A stretch of 64,000 nucleotides of DNA from DASYPQ01 sp046155895 (GTDB lineage: Bacteria > Planctomycetota > UBA1135 > GCA-002686595): assembly GCA_046155895.1 (NCBI GenBank), contig JBJXFB010000090.1, positions 1-64,000 on the forward strand, in the 5' to 3' direction. Under the pieces are notes generated by a model. The model saw only the letters and a list, made by a program, of their open reading frames with translations, did not search any database and was not told where the DNA came from. Position numbers and translations under genes: made by a program. Within the stretch, counting starts at the first letter, position 1. Each line of letters starts with the position of its first letter. Below, in pieces: positions 16,170 through 24,757 of the stretch.

Positions 16170-18650
16170 TCAACGCCCAGGCCGGAACCGCGGACGAGCC
16201 GCGCCGAGCTTCTCGCGCAGCCGTCCGGCGAGATCCGAGAGGCCCGCCGCGTCCATCGATGCGTCCGGCGCGGTCTCCTCGAGCAGCAGCGCGGAATCCG
16301 CAAGCGCCGCTCGCGCCTCGTCGAGCTTTCCTTGTTCCAGCCCCCGCTCGGCCTGGATCGTCAGCGGCTGCGCCAGCGCCCGCCGCGTCTCCGGATCGTC
16401 GGCGATCGCCAGCGCGCGCCGCGCGGCCTCGATCGACAGCCGCAGGTAACGCTCCGTCTCCTCCTGCTCGCCTCGGCCCTCCGCGCGCAGCGCCTCGCGC
16501 AGCTCGCTGTCCGAGATCCCGCGCGGCCAGAACGCGCTGCCTGGATCGGCGCGCTCGAGCGCGGCGAGCAGCGACTGAACGTCGACCGGGCTCGCGCCCT
16601 CGGCGCGCCACTCGAGCGCGCCGTCGAGCAGGTCGACCGGCTCGCGGTCGAGCCCGTCGCGCGCGGCGCCGCTCGCCGGGCGGATCGCGATGCCCTCCGC
16701 GAGACACGCCGCGGCCTCGACGCGGCGGCCGGCGAGCAGATGCGCGAATCCGCGGCCGAGCGCGCACAGCGCCCGGTGGTGGTCGGTCGAGTCCTTGTAC
16801 TCGGGATGGAGCTCCGCGCACTTCAAGAACCAGCGGTTGGCCTTCGCGTAGGACTCGATCGCGCGATCGGGATCGTCCCCGCGTCGGCGCTCCTCCGCTT
16901 CGAGGACGTGCGCGTAGCCCGCGTGCCACGCGCAGTCGGCCGAGGAGGGGTTGCGCGCGGCGATCCACTCCGCCTTGGCGGACGCAAGGTCGATCCTCCC
17001 GCCGGCCCAGAGCGCCGAGTTCATCGCACCGCGCAGCGCCGCGGACTCCGGGAAACGCTCCGAGCCGGCCTGGTACACCGCGAGCTCCTCGCGCCGCAGG
17101 CCGAGCGCTCCGAGGAACGATCCGAGGCTGATCCAGTCCTTCTCGCCGGCCTCGGGACCCGCCGCAACTTCCTGGAGGGCGCGCGCACCGCGGAGGATCC
17201 CGGCTGCCTCGACGGCCGGGTCGCCACCCGAGCGCGCGGCCAATAGGCGCGCCGAGGCGTCCCCGACCCAGCGCAGCGCCTCGTAGCGATCGTCGCCGCG
17301 CGCGATCTCCACCGCTTTTCGAGCGATCTTCTCCTGGTCCTCGAAGCGGACGAGGAGGTAGTTCGCGCGCGCGCGGGCGAGCAGCAGCGACACGTCCCTG
17401 GGCTTGGCCAGCGAGGCGCGCTCGAGGAACCGGTCGGCGTCCTGGAGCAGGAGCTGCGCGCCCGATCCGCCGGATTCCATGCGACGGCGAGCGAGAGAAA
17501 GCGTCGTCTTCCCGTACTGCCCCAGGATCTCGGGATCGTCGGGACTCCTGCCCAGCGCCTCGTCGAGCCGGGCGAGCTCCGTCTCGAGCGCGTCGGACTC
17601 GGGGAGAACCTCGGCGGGCGCGGCCGCGCCGCTCGCCGCGGGAGGTGGGGACTTGCGCACCTTCGCCAGCCATTCCCCCACGGGCGCCGCAGGGCGCAAC
17701 GGTCCGCCGTCGAGGGCCTCGGTCGCCAGGGCGCGCTCCGACTGCGCGCCGAGCACAGCGTGCGCGAGGAGGAGCGAGCGGGTCGCCGTCGAGCTCCCAT
17801 CGAGACGGCCGAGCAGGAGAAGGAGCTCCTGGTCCTCGCCGAGCCCGCTCGCGCCGGGCCAGCGGCCGAGGCCGGTGAGCCCCTCGCGGACCATGCCGGC
17901 GACCGCGGGCTCGATCCCCCTCGCGCGAGCGACCTCGCCGATGCGCAGGAGCAGGGCCTTCGGCGGCGGAGGGCGCGACGCAAGGAGGATGCGGAGCGCT
18001 TCGACGGAGCCCGCGTCGCCGGACGCCTCCATTGCGCCGACGGCGGCTTCGCGCTCCTCGAGGCTCGCGTCGAGGAGGCTGGTTTCGAACGCGAGGCGGC
18101 CGCGGTGGTCGCGGGCGGCGGCCGGATCGGCGGGTGCGGTCGAGGCACTCGTCGTCGGCGGAGCGAAATCGAGCGCATCCGCGAGCTTCCGGTCGAGGTC
18201 TTGGAGATCGAACAGGAGGAACAGGTCGAACGGCTTCGTCCCGTCGGGGAGGATCAGCGCGTGGCGCGGCGCGATTCGCTCGCCGCCGAGGTACTTCTCG
18301 AAGAGGATCGGCTCGAGCTCGATGTGCTCGCCGCAAGTCACCTCCCCGAGGCGCGGGCACGGGATCCTGCGGCCGAGATCGTCGTGATCGCGCGGCGCGT
18401 GACGGAAGGCGCTCGCGATCACGCACACGAAGCCGCGCGACATCGCGACGAATTCCGGGTCGCGGTACTGCTCCTTGACGATCCGCTCGCTGGCGGACTC
18501 GCCGTCCATGTTCACTGCGACGAGGATCGGACGCTGTTCGGCCTCCGCGATGGCGACGACGTCCTCGAGGCGGCGCTGCCATAGGATCTGGCGCTCGTCG
18601 GGGCTGGGGGTCGCCTGAGCGGCGAGAAAGAGGAGGGTGAGGTGGATCAT
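16170..18650 (-). CDS. Secreted thioredoxin-like / TPR-like protein
   Basis: 826 residues with a short signal peptide (IHLTLLFLAAQA). Residues 20-170 look like a thioredoxin-fold domain of the Trx-7 type (PILVAVNMDGESASERIVKE, then RHALILPDG). No CxxC pair is seen at the usual site. The remaining about 600 residues are Ala/Leu/Glu-rich helices with Trp, Tyr and Ala spacing like TPRs (for example YEALRWVGDASARLL and HAGYAHVLEAEERR). The substrate is unknown and it probably acts as a periplasmic scaffold. It starts 8 bp after the sigma-54 activator gene, in the same operon as the helicase. Confidence 0.65.
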   Translation of the reverse strand: MIHLTLLFLAAQATPSPDERQILWQRRLEDVVAIAEAEQRPILVAVNMDGESASERIVKEQYRDPEFVAMSRGFVCVIASAFRHAPRDHDDLGRRIPCPRLGEVTCGEHIELEPILFEKYLGGERIAPRHALILPDGTKPFDLFLLFDLQDLDRKLADALDFAPPTTSASTAPADPAAARDHRGRLAFETSLLDASLEEREAAVGAMEASGDAGSVEALRILLASRPPPPKALLLRIGEVARARGIEPAVAGMVREGLTGLGRWPGASGLGEDQELLLLLGRLDGSSTATRSLLLAHAVLGAQSERALATEALDGGPLRPAAPVGEWLAKVRKSPPPAASGAAAPAEVLPESDALETELARLDEALGRSPDDPEILGQYGKTTLSLARRRMESGGSGAQLLLQDADRFLERASLAKPRDVSLLLARARANYLLVRFEDQEKIARKAVEIARGDDRYEALRWVGDASARLLAARSGGDPAVEAAGILRGARALQEVAAGPEAGEKDWISLGSFLGALGLRREELAVYQAGSERFPESAALRGAMNSALWAGGRIDLASAKAEWIAARNPSSADCAWHAGYAHVLEAEERRRGDDPDRAIESYAKANRWFLKCAELHPEYKDSTDHHRALCALGRGFAHLLAGRRVEAAACLAEGIAIRPASGAARDGLDREPVDLLDGALEWRAEGASPVDVQSLLAALERADPGSAFWPRGISDSELREALRAEGRGEQEETERYLRLSIEAARRALAIADDPETRRALAQPLTIQAERGLEQGKLDEARAALADSALLLEETAPDASMDAAGLSDLAGRLREKLGAARPRFRPGR

Positions 18651-18658
18651 CACGTCGT

Positions 18659-19576
18659 CTACGCTCCCGTCCCGATCGGTGCGGGCAGGTCCTGGGGTCC
18701 GATCTCGCCCTTCGCGAACACCGCGGCGCGGCGGATCGAGTTCTCGAGTTCGCGCACGTTCCCCGGCCAGCTCCAGCGCGCGAGCGCCTCGATGGCCGCG
18801 TCGCTCAAGCGCACCGGTTTGCCGACCTCGCCCTCCATCCGCGCGGCGAAGGCGCGCGCGAGGTGCGCGACGTCCGCGGGGCGCTCGCGCAGCGGCGGCA
18901 AGCGGATCGTCACGACGTTGAGGCGGAAGTAGAGGTCCTCGCGGAAGGTCCTCTCGCGCACCATCGCGGCGAGGTCCTTGTTCGACGCGGCGACGATCCG
19001 CACATCGACCTTGAGCGTCTTGTTCGAACCCACCGGCCGCACCTCGCCTTCCTGGAGCACGCGCAGGAGCTTCGACTGCATCGCGAGCGGCATGTCGCCG
19101 ATCTCGTCCAGGAACACCGTCCCGCCGTCGGCGTGGACGAAGTGGCCCGCGCGGTCGGCGATCGCGCCGGTGAACGAGCCTTTGGTGTGCCCGAACAGCT
19201 CGCTCTCGAGGAGGTTCGGCGGCACGGCGGCGCAGTTCTCGGCCAGGAAAGGCTTCTTGTTGCGCCGGCTCTGCTCGTGGAGCGCTTTCGCGACGAGCTC
19301 CTTGCCGGTCCCGGTCTCCCCCTGGATCAGGACAGAGACGTCGCTCGCCGCCACGCGCTCGATCAGGTCGTAGACGACGCGCATCGGCGGGCTGTCGCCG
19401 ATCATGCCGAACCGCGCAGGGATCTCGGCGGAAACCGCGCGTTCCTTCGATGCGGGAGGACGCAGCGCATCCTCGAGCATCCTGGGGAGCTCGCCCTCGA
19501 ACCCCGAGGCGCGCGCATCGGTCACGATCTCCGCGATGCGCCGGCGCAGCGCCTCGCGATCGGTCTCCCCGCTCAA
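18659..19576 (-). CDS. Sigma-54-type AAA+ activator lacking a DNA-binding domain
   Basis: 305 residues, almost all AAA+ domain. Walker A is GETGTGKE (86-93), the sigma-54-contacting loop is GSFTGA (133-138, a variant of GAFTGA) and Walker B ends FLDEIGD (155-161). Arg-finger region FREDLYFRLN and WPGNVRELENS are also present. The protein stops about 20 residues after the AAA+ core, so the usual Fis-type HTH is absent. The N-terminal 55 residues hold no receiver, GAF or PAS domain. It may act from solution or contact DNA through a partner. The TTG start in a TTGA overlap with the helicase stop gives the fullest reading; GTG at 19525 is an alternative. Confidence 0.85.
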   Translation of the reverse strand: MSGETDREALRRRIAEIVTDARASGFEGELPRMLEDALRPPASKERAVSAEIPARFGMIGDSPPMRVVYDLIERVAASDVSVLIQGETGTGKELVAKALHEQSRRNKKPFLAENCAAVPPNLLESELFGHTKGSFTGAIADRAGHFVHADGGTVFLDEIGDMPLAMQSKLLRVLQEGEVRPVGSNKTLKVDVRIVAASNKDLAAMVRERTFREDLYFRLNVVTIRLPPLRERPADVAHLARAFAARMEGEVGKPVRLSDAAIEALARWSWPGNVRELENSIRRAAVFAKGEIGPQDLPAPIGTGA

Positions 19577-21849
19577 GCGCGCCGCTCCCCGATCCGCTTG
19601 AGGTTCGCGTACTGGAGCAGGAGCTGCCGCTCCCCCGAGGTCGTGAAGCGCACGGTCGCGCGCGCGTTGATCCCGGAACCCTGCAGGCGCTCGATCGTCC
19701 CGCGGCCGAAGTGCTCGTGCTCGACGAAATCGCCGACGCGGAACTCGGGGATCTCCGGCGGAGGCGCGAACGAGCCGAGCATCTCCGACTCGTCCGCGTC
19801 GGCCTCGTGGCCTTCCAGGAGCTCGGGCGGGATCTCCGAGAGGAAGCGCGAAGGCGAGCGGAAGCTCTCCTGCCCGAAGTGGAGTCGCGTCTGCGCGTGC
19901 ATGAGCACGAGCCGCTCCTTCGCGCGCGTGATGCCGACGTAGAACAGCCTCCGTTCCTCCTCGACTCCCGCGTCGGGATCGGGACCCTCGGCTTCCATGA
20001 GCGAGCGCGCATGCGGCAGGAGCTCCTCTTCGACTCCCGCGATGAAGACGACGGGAAACTCGAGGCCCTTGGCCGAGTGGAGCGTCATCAGCGTCGCGCG
20101 CTCCTGGCTCTCGTCCAACGAGTCGACGTCGCTGACGAGCGCGATGTCCTGGAGGAATCCGCGCAGGCCGCCGGCCTTCGCTCCCTCCTCCTGCGGACCC
20201 GCGCCAATCGCCGTGGGCGCCTCGCCGATCGCGGCGAGGCGGTCGTACTCCGCGGCGTGGGCGAGGAGCTCCTCGACGTTCGCCTCGCGGTCGACGCCGC
20301 TCTCGTCGTCCATCTGGGCCATCCACGCGTCGTAGTCGATCTCCTCGATCAATTGGCCGAGCGCGACGGCCGCGGGCGCGTCGGCGAGGGGCGCGAGGCG
20401 TCCGAGGAGCTCTCCGAAGGCCGCGAATCCGCTGCGCGCGCGACCGCGGATCCCCGCGAGGATCTCGCTCGAGCGGACGGCCTCGAGCAACGGGATGCGG
20501 CGCCGCGCCGCCTCCTCGACGAGCAGGTCGACGCTCTTGTCGCCGATCCCGCGCTGCGGCCGGTTCACCGCGCGGCGGAACGCGATCTCGTCGGACGGAT
20601 TCACGATCAGCTTCAGGTAGGCGACCAGGTCGCGGATCTCGCGCCGGGCGTAGAACTCGAGGCCGCCGATGACCTGGTACGGCACGCCCTGGAGCCGCAG
20701 CGCGCTCTCGAGCGCCCGCTGCATGAAGTTGACGCGGTAGAAGATCGCGAAGTCCTTCGGGGAGCGCCCGGCGGCGACCTGGGAGCGGATCTCGCGGGCG
20801 ATCTCGCGCGCTTCGTCGTTCTCGTCGGCGCAGCGGAGCGCAGCGACCTTCGCGCCCGGGTCCGACGTCGTCCAGATCGACTTCTCCTTGCGCGCGCGAT
20901 TCCTGCGGATGATCGCCTGCGCCACGGCGAGGATGTTCCCCGTCGAGCGGTAGTTCTGCTCGAGGCGGACGACCTTGGGAGCCCCGAAGTCCTTCTCGAA
21001 GTCGAGGATGTTGCGGATGTCGGCTCCGCGCCAGGCGTAGATCGACTGGTCGGGATCGCCGCAGACGGCCAGGTTGCCATGGAATCCGGAGAGATGCTTC
21101 GTCAGGAGGTACTGAACGCGGTTCGTGTCCTGGTACTCGTCGACGAGCACGTACCGGAAACGGCTCGCGTAGGCGTCGCGGACGCCCGGATGTTGCTCGA
21201 AGAGCTCGAGCACGCGGATCAGGAGGTCGTCGAAGTCGAGCGCGTTGCTCTTGCGCATCGCGGCTTCGTAGAGGCGGCGGACGTGGACGAGCACCTCGTG
21301 CTCGATCCCCTCCGATTCCGCGCCCAGGACGAGATCCGGCCTCTCCGAATACCCGTGGTTCTTCGACGCGCTGATCCATGCGCCGACCATGGACGGCTTG
21401 AAGCGGGTCGTGTCGTAGTTCGCCGACTGGATCAGCTTCTTGAGGAGCTCGTTGCGATCGCTCGTGTCGTAGATCGTGAAATCGCGCGTGTAGCGCTCCG
21501 GGGAGCCGGAAGGCGCGAGCGACTCGATGTCCCGCCGCAGGATCCGCGCGCACATCGAGTGGAAGGTGCTGATCCAGGCCCCGCGCTCGGGGAGCATGGC
21601 CTCCACGCGCTCGCGCATCTCCCCGGCGGCCTTGTTGGTGAAGGTGATCGCGAGGATCTCCCAGGGCCGCACGCCGCGCTCCTGGACGAGCCAGGCGATC
21701 CTCCGCGTGATGACGCGCGTCTTCCCCGAACCGGGCCCGGCGAGGATGAGGAGCGGCCCTTCGCCGTGCGTGACCGCCTCGCGCTGCGGGTCGTTCAGAC
21801 CCTCGAGCAGGCCGGAGGGCGTCGCGAAGAGGCTGGTCGTCTCGGGCAT
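19573..21849 (-). CDS. UvrD/PcrA-family superfamily 1 DNA helicase
   Basis: 758 residues, normal for UvrD/PcrA (700-780). Visible motifs are the Q-motif region LNDPQREAV (19-27), Walker A GPGSGKT (38-44), TFTNKAA (motif Ia), VDEYQDTN (motif II, near 236), GDPDQSIYAWRGA (motif III), LEQNYRST (motif IV) and TLMTLHSAKGLEFPVVF (motif V). The C terminus has a Tudor-like segment (FRVGDFVEHEHFGRGTI) that in PcrA binds RNA polymerase. It is a 3'-5' helicase for repair and for removing stalled complexes. It leads a minus-strand operon with the AAA+ activator and the thioredoxin/TPR protein. The TAGAAT box 10 nt before the ATG and the missing ribosome-binding site suggest a leaderless mRNA. Confidence 0.93.
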   Translation of the reverse strand: MPETTSLFATPSGLLEGLNDPQREAVTHGEGPLLILAGPGSGKTRVITRRIAWLVQERGVRPWEILAITFTNKAAGEMRERVEAMLPERGAWISTFHSMCARILRRDIESLAPSGSPERYTRDFTIYDTSDRNELLKKLIQSANYDTTRFKPSMVGAWISASKNHGYSERPDLVLGAESEGIEHEVLVHVRRLYEAAMRKSNALDFDDLLIRVLELFEQHPGVRDAYASRFRYVLVDEYQDTNRVQYLLTKHLSGFHGNLAVCGDPDQSIYAWRGADIRNILDFEKDFGAPKVVRLEQNYRSTGNILAVAQAIIRRNRARKEKSIWTTSDPGAKVAALRCADENDEAREIAREIRSQVAAGRSPKDFAIFYRVNFMQRALESALRLQGVPYQVIGGLEFYARREIRDLVAYLKLIVNPSDEIAFRRAVNRPQRGIGDKSVDLLVEEAARRRIPLLEAVRSSEILAGIRGRARSGFAAFGELLGRLAPLADAPAAVALGQLIEEIDYDAWMAQMDDESGVDREANVEELLAHAAEYDRLAAIGEAPTAIGAGPQEEGAKAGGLRGFLQDIALVSDVDSLDESQERATLMTLHSAKGLEFPVVFIAGVEEELLPHARSLMEAEGPDPDAGVEEERRLFYVGITRAKERLVLMHAQTRLHFGQESFRSPSRFLSEIPPELLEGHEADADESEMLGSFAPPPEIPEFRVGDFVEHEHFGRGTIERLQGSGINARATVRFTTSGERQLLLQYANLKRIGERRA

Positions 21850-21859
21850 GGGGGCGGCG

Positions 21860-21865
21860 ATTCTA
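21860..21865 (-). promoter_or_regulatory. -10-like box of the helicase operon
   Basis: On the minus strand it reads TAGAAT, preceded by TA, ten bases upstream of the helicase ATG with no Shine-Dalgarno sequence. It is a good -10 match. The 65-bp intergenic gap also carries the oppositely directed box of the methyltransferase gene. Confidence 0.45.
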
Positions 21866-21902
21866 TAGGAAGGGATCGCGGGTCCGGCTGCCGGTGGCGA
21901 TC

Positions 21903-21908
21903 TATACT
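21903..21908 (+). promoter_or_regulatory. -10-like box of the methyltransferase-kinase pair
   Basis: TATACT lies 6 nt before the methyltransferase ATG. This distance places the transcription start at the ATG itself, consistent with a leaderless transcript. No -35 consensus is seen. Confidence 0.45.
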
Positions 21909-21914
21909 GCCCGC

Positions 21915-22649
21915 ATGACTGCAGGACGCGGCGCCCGCGACAAGTGGAGCGCACCCGGATCGGGCGCCCGCTACGTCGGTCCCCGATTCCGTACGCGGCG
22001 CGCGGCGCTCCGCGATCCCGCGCTCGTCGAGCGGATCCTCGACCGCGACGGGGCCCGGCCGAGCCTGCGGCCCGTGCTCGACGCGCCCTGCGGCACCGGC
22101 CGCCTGCGGGGCGTGTTCGAGCGCCGCGGGATGCGCTACGTCGGCCTCGACGTCTCCTGGCCGATGCTGCAGGAGGCTCGGCGAGACGCGGAGGCCGGTC
22201 TCGTGATGGGTTTCGTCGACCGGATGCCGTTCCGGGACGACTCGTTCGACGTCGTCGTGTGCTGCCGGCTCCTCCACCACCTCCACGACGCCGAGGAGGC
22301 CGGGGCGGTCGTGCGCGAGCTCGTGCGCGTCGCGCACCGCATGGTGATCGTCTCCTTCTGGGACGCGGCCTCGCTGCACGCCTGGCGCGCGCGCGTCGGC
22401 CTGCGGCGTCCGGAAGGTCTTGCCGGCCGCAGCGCGCTGCCGAAACGCGCGTTGAAGCGGATGTTCGACGCCGCGGGCGCCGAGATCGTCGGCTTCCACC
22501 ATTCCTTCCGATTCGTTTCACAACAGGCGTTCGCCGTGGCGCTGAAGCGCGCGCCGGTCGCGCAGAAAGCGGCCTTGCCCGAGGGCCTCTCGGAGAAGCT
22601 CATCGACCTCTCCCGCAAGGGCGCGGCCGGTTCCCTTGGTCAAGCTTGA
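21915..22649 (+). CDS. Class I SAM-dependent methyltransferase
   Basis: 244 residues. SAM-binding motif I is VLDAPCGTGRL (near residue 55). It is followed by YVGLDVSWPML (motif II acidic residue), MPFRDDSFDVVVCCRLLHHL (motif III/IV region, near 105) and a Rossmann-type C-terminal half of UbiE/Methyltransf_11 style. The substrate is not readable. The gene directly downstream encodes a lipopolysaccharide-kinase-like protein whose start overlaps by 14 nt. The pair may therefore modify a surface glycolipid. That idea rests on neighbourhood only. Confidence 0.85.
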   Translation: MTAGRGARDKWSAPGSGARYVGPRFRTRRAALRDPALVERILDRDGARPSLRPVLDAPCGTGRLRGVFERRGMRYVGLDVSWPMLQEARRDAEAGLVMGFVDRMPFRDDSFDVVVCCRLLHHLHDAEEAGAVVRELVRVAHRMVIVSFWDAASLHAWRARVGLRRPEGLAGRSALPKRALKRMFDAAGAEIVGFHHSFRFVSQQAFAVALKRAPVAQKAALPEGLSEKLIDLSRKGAAGSLGQA

Positions 22650-23289
22650 GCTCGTCGCGCGGTCGGAGGAGGTAAGGCGGGAGGCGAGCGAGCTCGCGCT
22701 CGCGGCCTGGTCCGAGGGTCCGCGGCACGGGCGGTTCGTCGAATTGGCCGGCGGGCGCGCCTACTTCAAGCTGAGCGCGCTCGCCGGCAAGACTCGCGTG
22801 CGCTATGCCTTCAAGCGCAGGTTCCTCCGGGCTCCCCTCCCGCGCCTGGCGGAGTTCGCGAACCTCGCGTGGCTGCGGAAGAACGACTTCCAGGCTCCCG
22901 AGCCGCTCGCCGCGGGCGCGCTGTGGGAGCGCGGGCTCCCGCGCTTCCAGTTCCTTTTCACGCGCGAGGTGGCCGGGGCGCGGACGCTCGCAAGCTTCCT
23001 GGCCGACGAAACCCGGCTCGATCTGCGAGCCGCGGTTCTCGGGGAGCTAGCGCGAACCGTGGCGCGCATGCACTCGCTGCGCTTCCTCCACCACGATCTC
23101 TTCCCGAGGAACATCCTCGTCACCGACGGGATATGGTTCCTCGATTGCTGGGCGGGCGGCCTGCCGCCACAGGCGCGAGGCCCGGACTACGACCTGGCCT
23201 GCTTGACCCGGAACACCGAGAGAACGCTGTCGACGGCAGAGATCGAGCGGATCCTCGAGGTCTACGCTTCCGTGCGCAGGACGCGCTAG
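22636..23289 (+). CDS. InaA/WaaP-like small kinase (lipopolysaccharide kinase family)
   Basis: About 217 residues. The catalytic loop HHDLFPRNILV (from residue 152) fits the HxDLxxxN rule of protein-kinase-fold sugar kinases such as KdkA, WaaP and InaA. An N-lobe Lys lies in AYFKLSAL, and FTREVAGARTL is the hinge-like segment. The metal-binding DFG position reads FLDCWAG, an altered but Asp-retaining form. The TTG start overlaps the methyltransferase gene by 14 nt; no better start fits. The expected role is to phosphorylate a lipid-linked sugar at the inner membrane. Its stop overlaps the convergent gene's stop on a CTAG palindrome. Confidence 0.7.
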   Translation: MVKLELVARSEEVRREASELALAAWSEGPRHGRFVELAGGRAYFKLSALAGKTRVRYAFKRRFLRAPLPRLAEFANLAWLRKNDFQAPEPLAAGALWERGLPRFQFLFTREVAGARTLASFLADETRLDLRAAVLGELARTVARMHSLRFLHHDLFPRNILVTDGIWFLDCWAGGLPPQARGPDYDLACLTRNTERTLSTAEIERILEVYASVRRTR

Positions 23290-23783
23290 TCCTTGAACCG
23301 GCTCTCCCCCGACGGATTCACCGCGAGCAGCGTCTCGCGGATCCGTGCCTGATCCCCCGGCGGACAAGGCACCGAAGTCCATTCTCCGTCGAGCTTGAAG
23401 CGCAGGTGGTCGCCCGCGAGCCGCCATTCCTCCAGGTCCGCGAATCGTCTCGCGAACCAACCCCGCTGCACGCCGAGCTCTCCGAGGACCGCGTCGTGGA
23501 ACCCCGGCGTGACCCACACGAGCAGGATGCCGAGCAGGATCGACTCGAGAACGAGATCCTGCTGCAGGTGCCCCCACATCGACTCCAGCGCGAGCAGCGC
23601 GGCGAGCGGCGCTCCGAGCAGCACGCGGCGCGTCCATCGATCGGGCCGCACCTCCGCGATCACGCCTCCCACCGTCGTCTGGGTGCGCTTCACGACGGCG
23701 AGCGTCACGATCAGCGCCGGCACGAGCAGGAGAAGCGGCAGGAAGAGCAGCGTCTCGATCGAGAAATCCAACCCGAAAGGCAC
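23286..23783 (-). CDS. Small membrane protein, unknown function (DUF5673-like)
   Basis: About 165 residues. A strong N-terminal TM pair (LLFLPLLLLVPALIVTLAVV) and a second pair (LLGAPLAALLALES, then ILLGILLVWVTPGF) are followed by a soluble tail. The tail ends in the pattern EWRLAGDHLRFKLDGEWTSV, reminiscent of DUF5673 tails. The start is a GTG with little support, and a TATCCT box lies 14 nt upstream. It follows the FecR-type gene by 23 bp and may be the last gene of the sigma/FecR operon. Confidence 0.6.
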   Translation of the reverse strand: MPFGLDFSIETLLFLPLLLLVPALIVTLAVVKRTQTTVGGVIAEVRPDRWTRRVLLGAPLAALLALESMWGHLQQDLVLESILLGILLVWVTPGFHDAVLGELGVQRGWFARRFADLEEWRLAGDHLRFKLDGEWTSVPCPPGDQARIRETLLAVNPSGESRFKD

Positions 23784-23806
23784 GCGTAGAGGATAGCTCG
23801 CGCGGC

Positions 23807-24757
23807 CTACCGCCACGAGGGCTTCATCTCCTCGAGCCAAGCAGCGCGCATCGCTTCGTCGCCGGCGAGGATCGCGGCCTCGGTCATGCCGTCGGGCGCA
23901 GCATAGGCCTTCGCGAGCTTCTCGAATGCGGCGTGACGCAGGCTCGGGGCCGTGCGGTCGGAGATCATGAGGTGCCAGAGCGTGAGCAGCCCCTCGTGCG
24001 AGACGTCGATCACCTTCGCGACGAGCGCGGGGTCCGGATTCGCCGCGAACTCGACCTCGGCGAGCGCCTGGCGGTACTCGTCCGGCGCTTCGTCGTGCAC
24101 CGGCGCGCGCGGCCCGTGCTCGGGATCCGACACGCAGGTCCACCCCGCGGGCACGTAGATCTCGCGGCCCTCGAACTCGAACGCGACCTGCCCGGTCGTC
24201 ACGCGCAGGCGCGAGTCGCCGTCGTCGGCCACGTCGAGCTCGTACGCGCAGCCGAGGTCGATCGAGTTGCCCGCCGGCGTGCCGATCTGGAAGAGGCGCG
24301 GCTGCGCCCAGATCTTCGCCTTCACCGATCCGCGCTCGAGGAAGAGGCGGTGCGCGTCGCGCCCGGTGTCCTCCACCGCGATCCGCGAGTCCGGCGCGAC
24401 GTCGACGTGCCCGAGCCAACCGATCTCGAGGCGCGCGCCGGTCTTCGAATCGGTCGAGAACCCTTCGCCCGCGCGCACGAGCTCGCGTCCCTCGAGCCCG
24501 AACACGCGGTATCCGGAGCTGCGCGGGCCGCCGAGCGCCCAGAAGATCAAGGCGGCCGCCACGAGTCCCGCCGCGATCGCCAGGGCGATCCGAAACCGGA
24601 GGAGGCGGCCTTTCGCGCGCGCGGGAACCTCCGCGCTCGTCCACCGAGAATTCCCGAGGCGGTAACGCCCGAGGAGGCGCTCGAGCTTCGCGACTTCGGG
24701 GTCGGGGGCCCCGCGCTTCTGCCACAGGTACTCGTTCACTTCGTCGTCTTCGCTCAT
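23807..24757 (-). CDS. FecR-domain anti-sigma regulator (second module)
   Basis: 316 residues. A cytoplasmic N-terminal about 65 residues precedes a TM helix (IALAIAAGLVAAALIFWAL). A periplasmic FecR domain follows at about 90-230: ARLEIGWLGHVDVAPDSRI, LFLERGSVKAKIWA, IGTPAGNSIDLGCAYELDV and LRVTTGQVAFEF. A helical tail ends the protein. FecR proteins convey outer-membrane or envelope signals to a partner ECF sigma factor. Its ATG overlaps that sigma gene's TGA by 4 nt, which identifies the partner. This is the downstream half of a duplicated sigma/FecR arrangement. Confidence 0.82.
   Translation of the reverse strand: MSEDDEVNEYLWQKRGAPDPEVAKLERLLGRYRLGNSRWTSAEVPARAKGRLLRFRIALAIAAGLVAAALIFWALGGPRSSGYRVFGLEGRELVRAGEGFSTDSKTGARLEIGWLGHVDVAPDSRIAVEDTGRDAHRLFLERGSVKAKIWAQPRLFQIGTPAGNSIDLGCAYELDVADDGDSRLRVTTGQVAFEFEGREIYVPAGWTCVSDPEHGPRAPVHDEAPDEYRQALAEVEFAANPDPALVAKVIDVSHEGLLTLWHLMISDRTAPSLRHAAFEKLAKAYAAPDGMTEAAILAGDEAMRAAWLEEMKPSWR

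Noticed and set aside
18651..20012. An upstream extension of the thioredoxin/TPR protein
   Set aside because: It overlaps the sigma-54-type activator and helicase genes in another frame and is low-complexity Arg/Ser/Ala; the real start has a signal peptide at 18,650.
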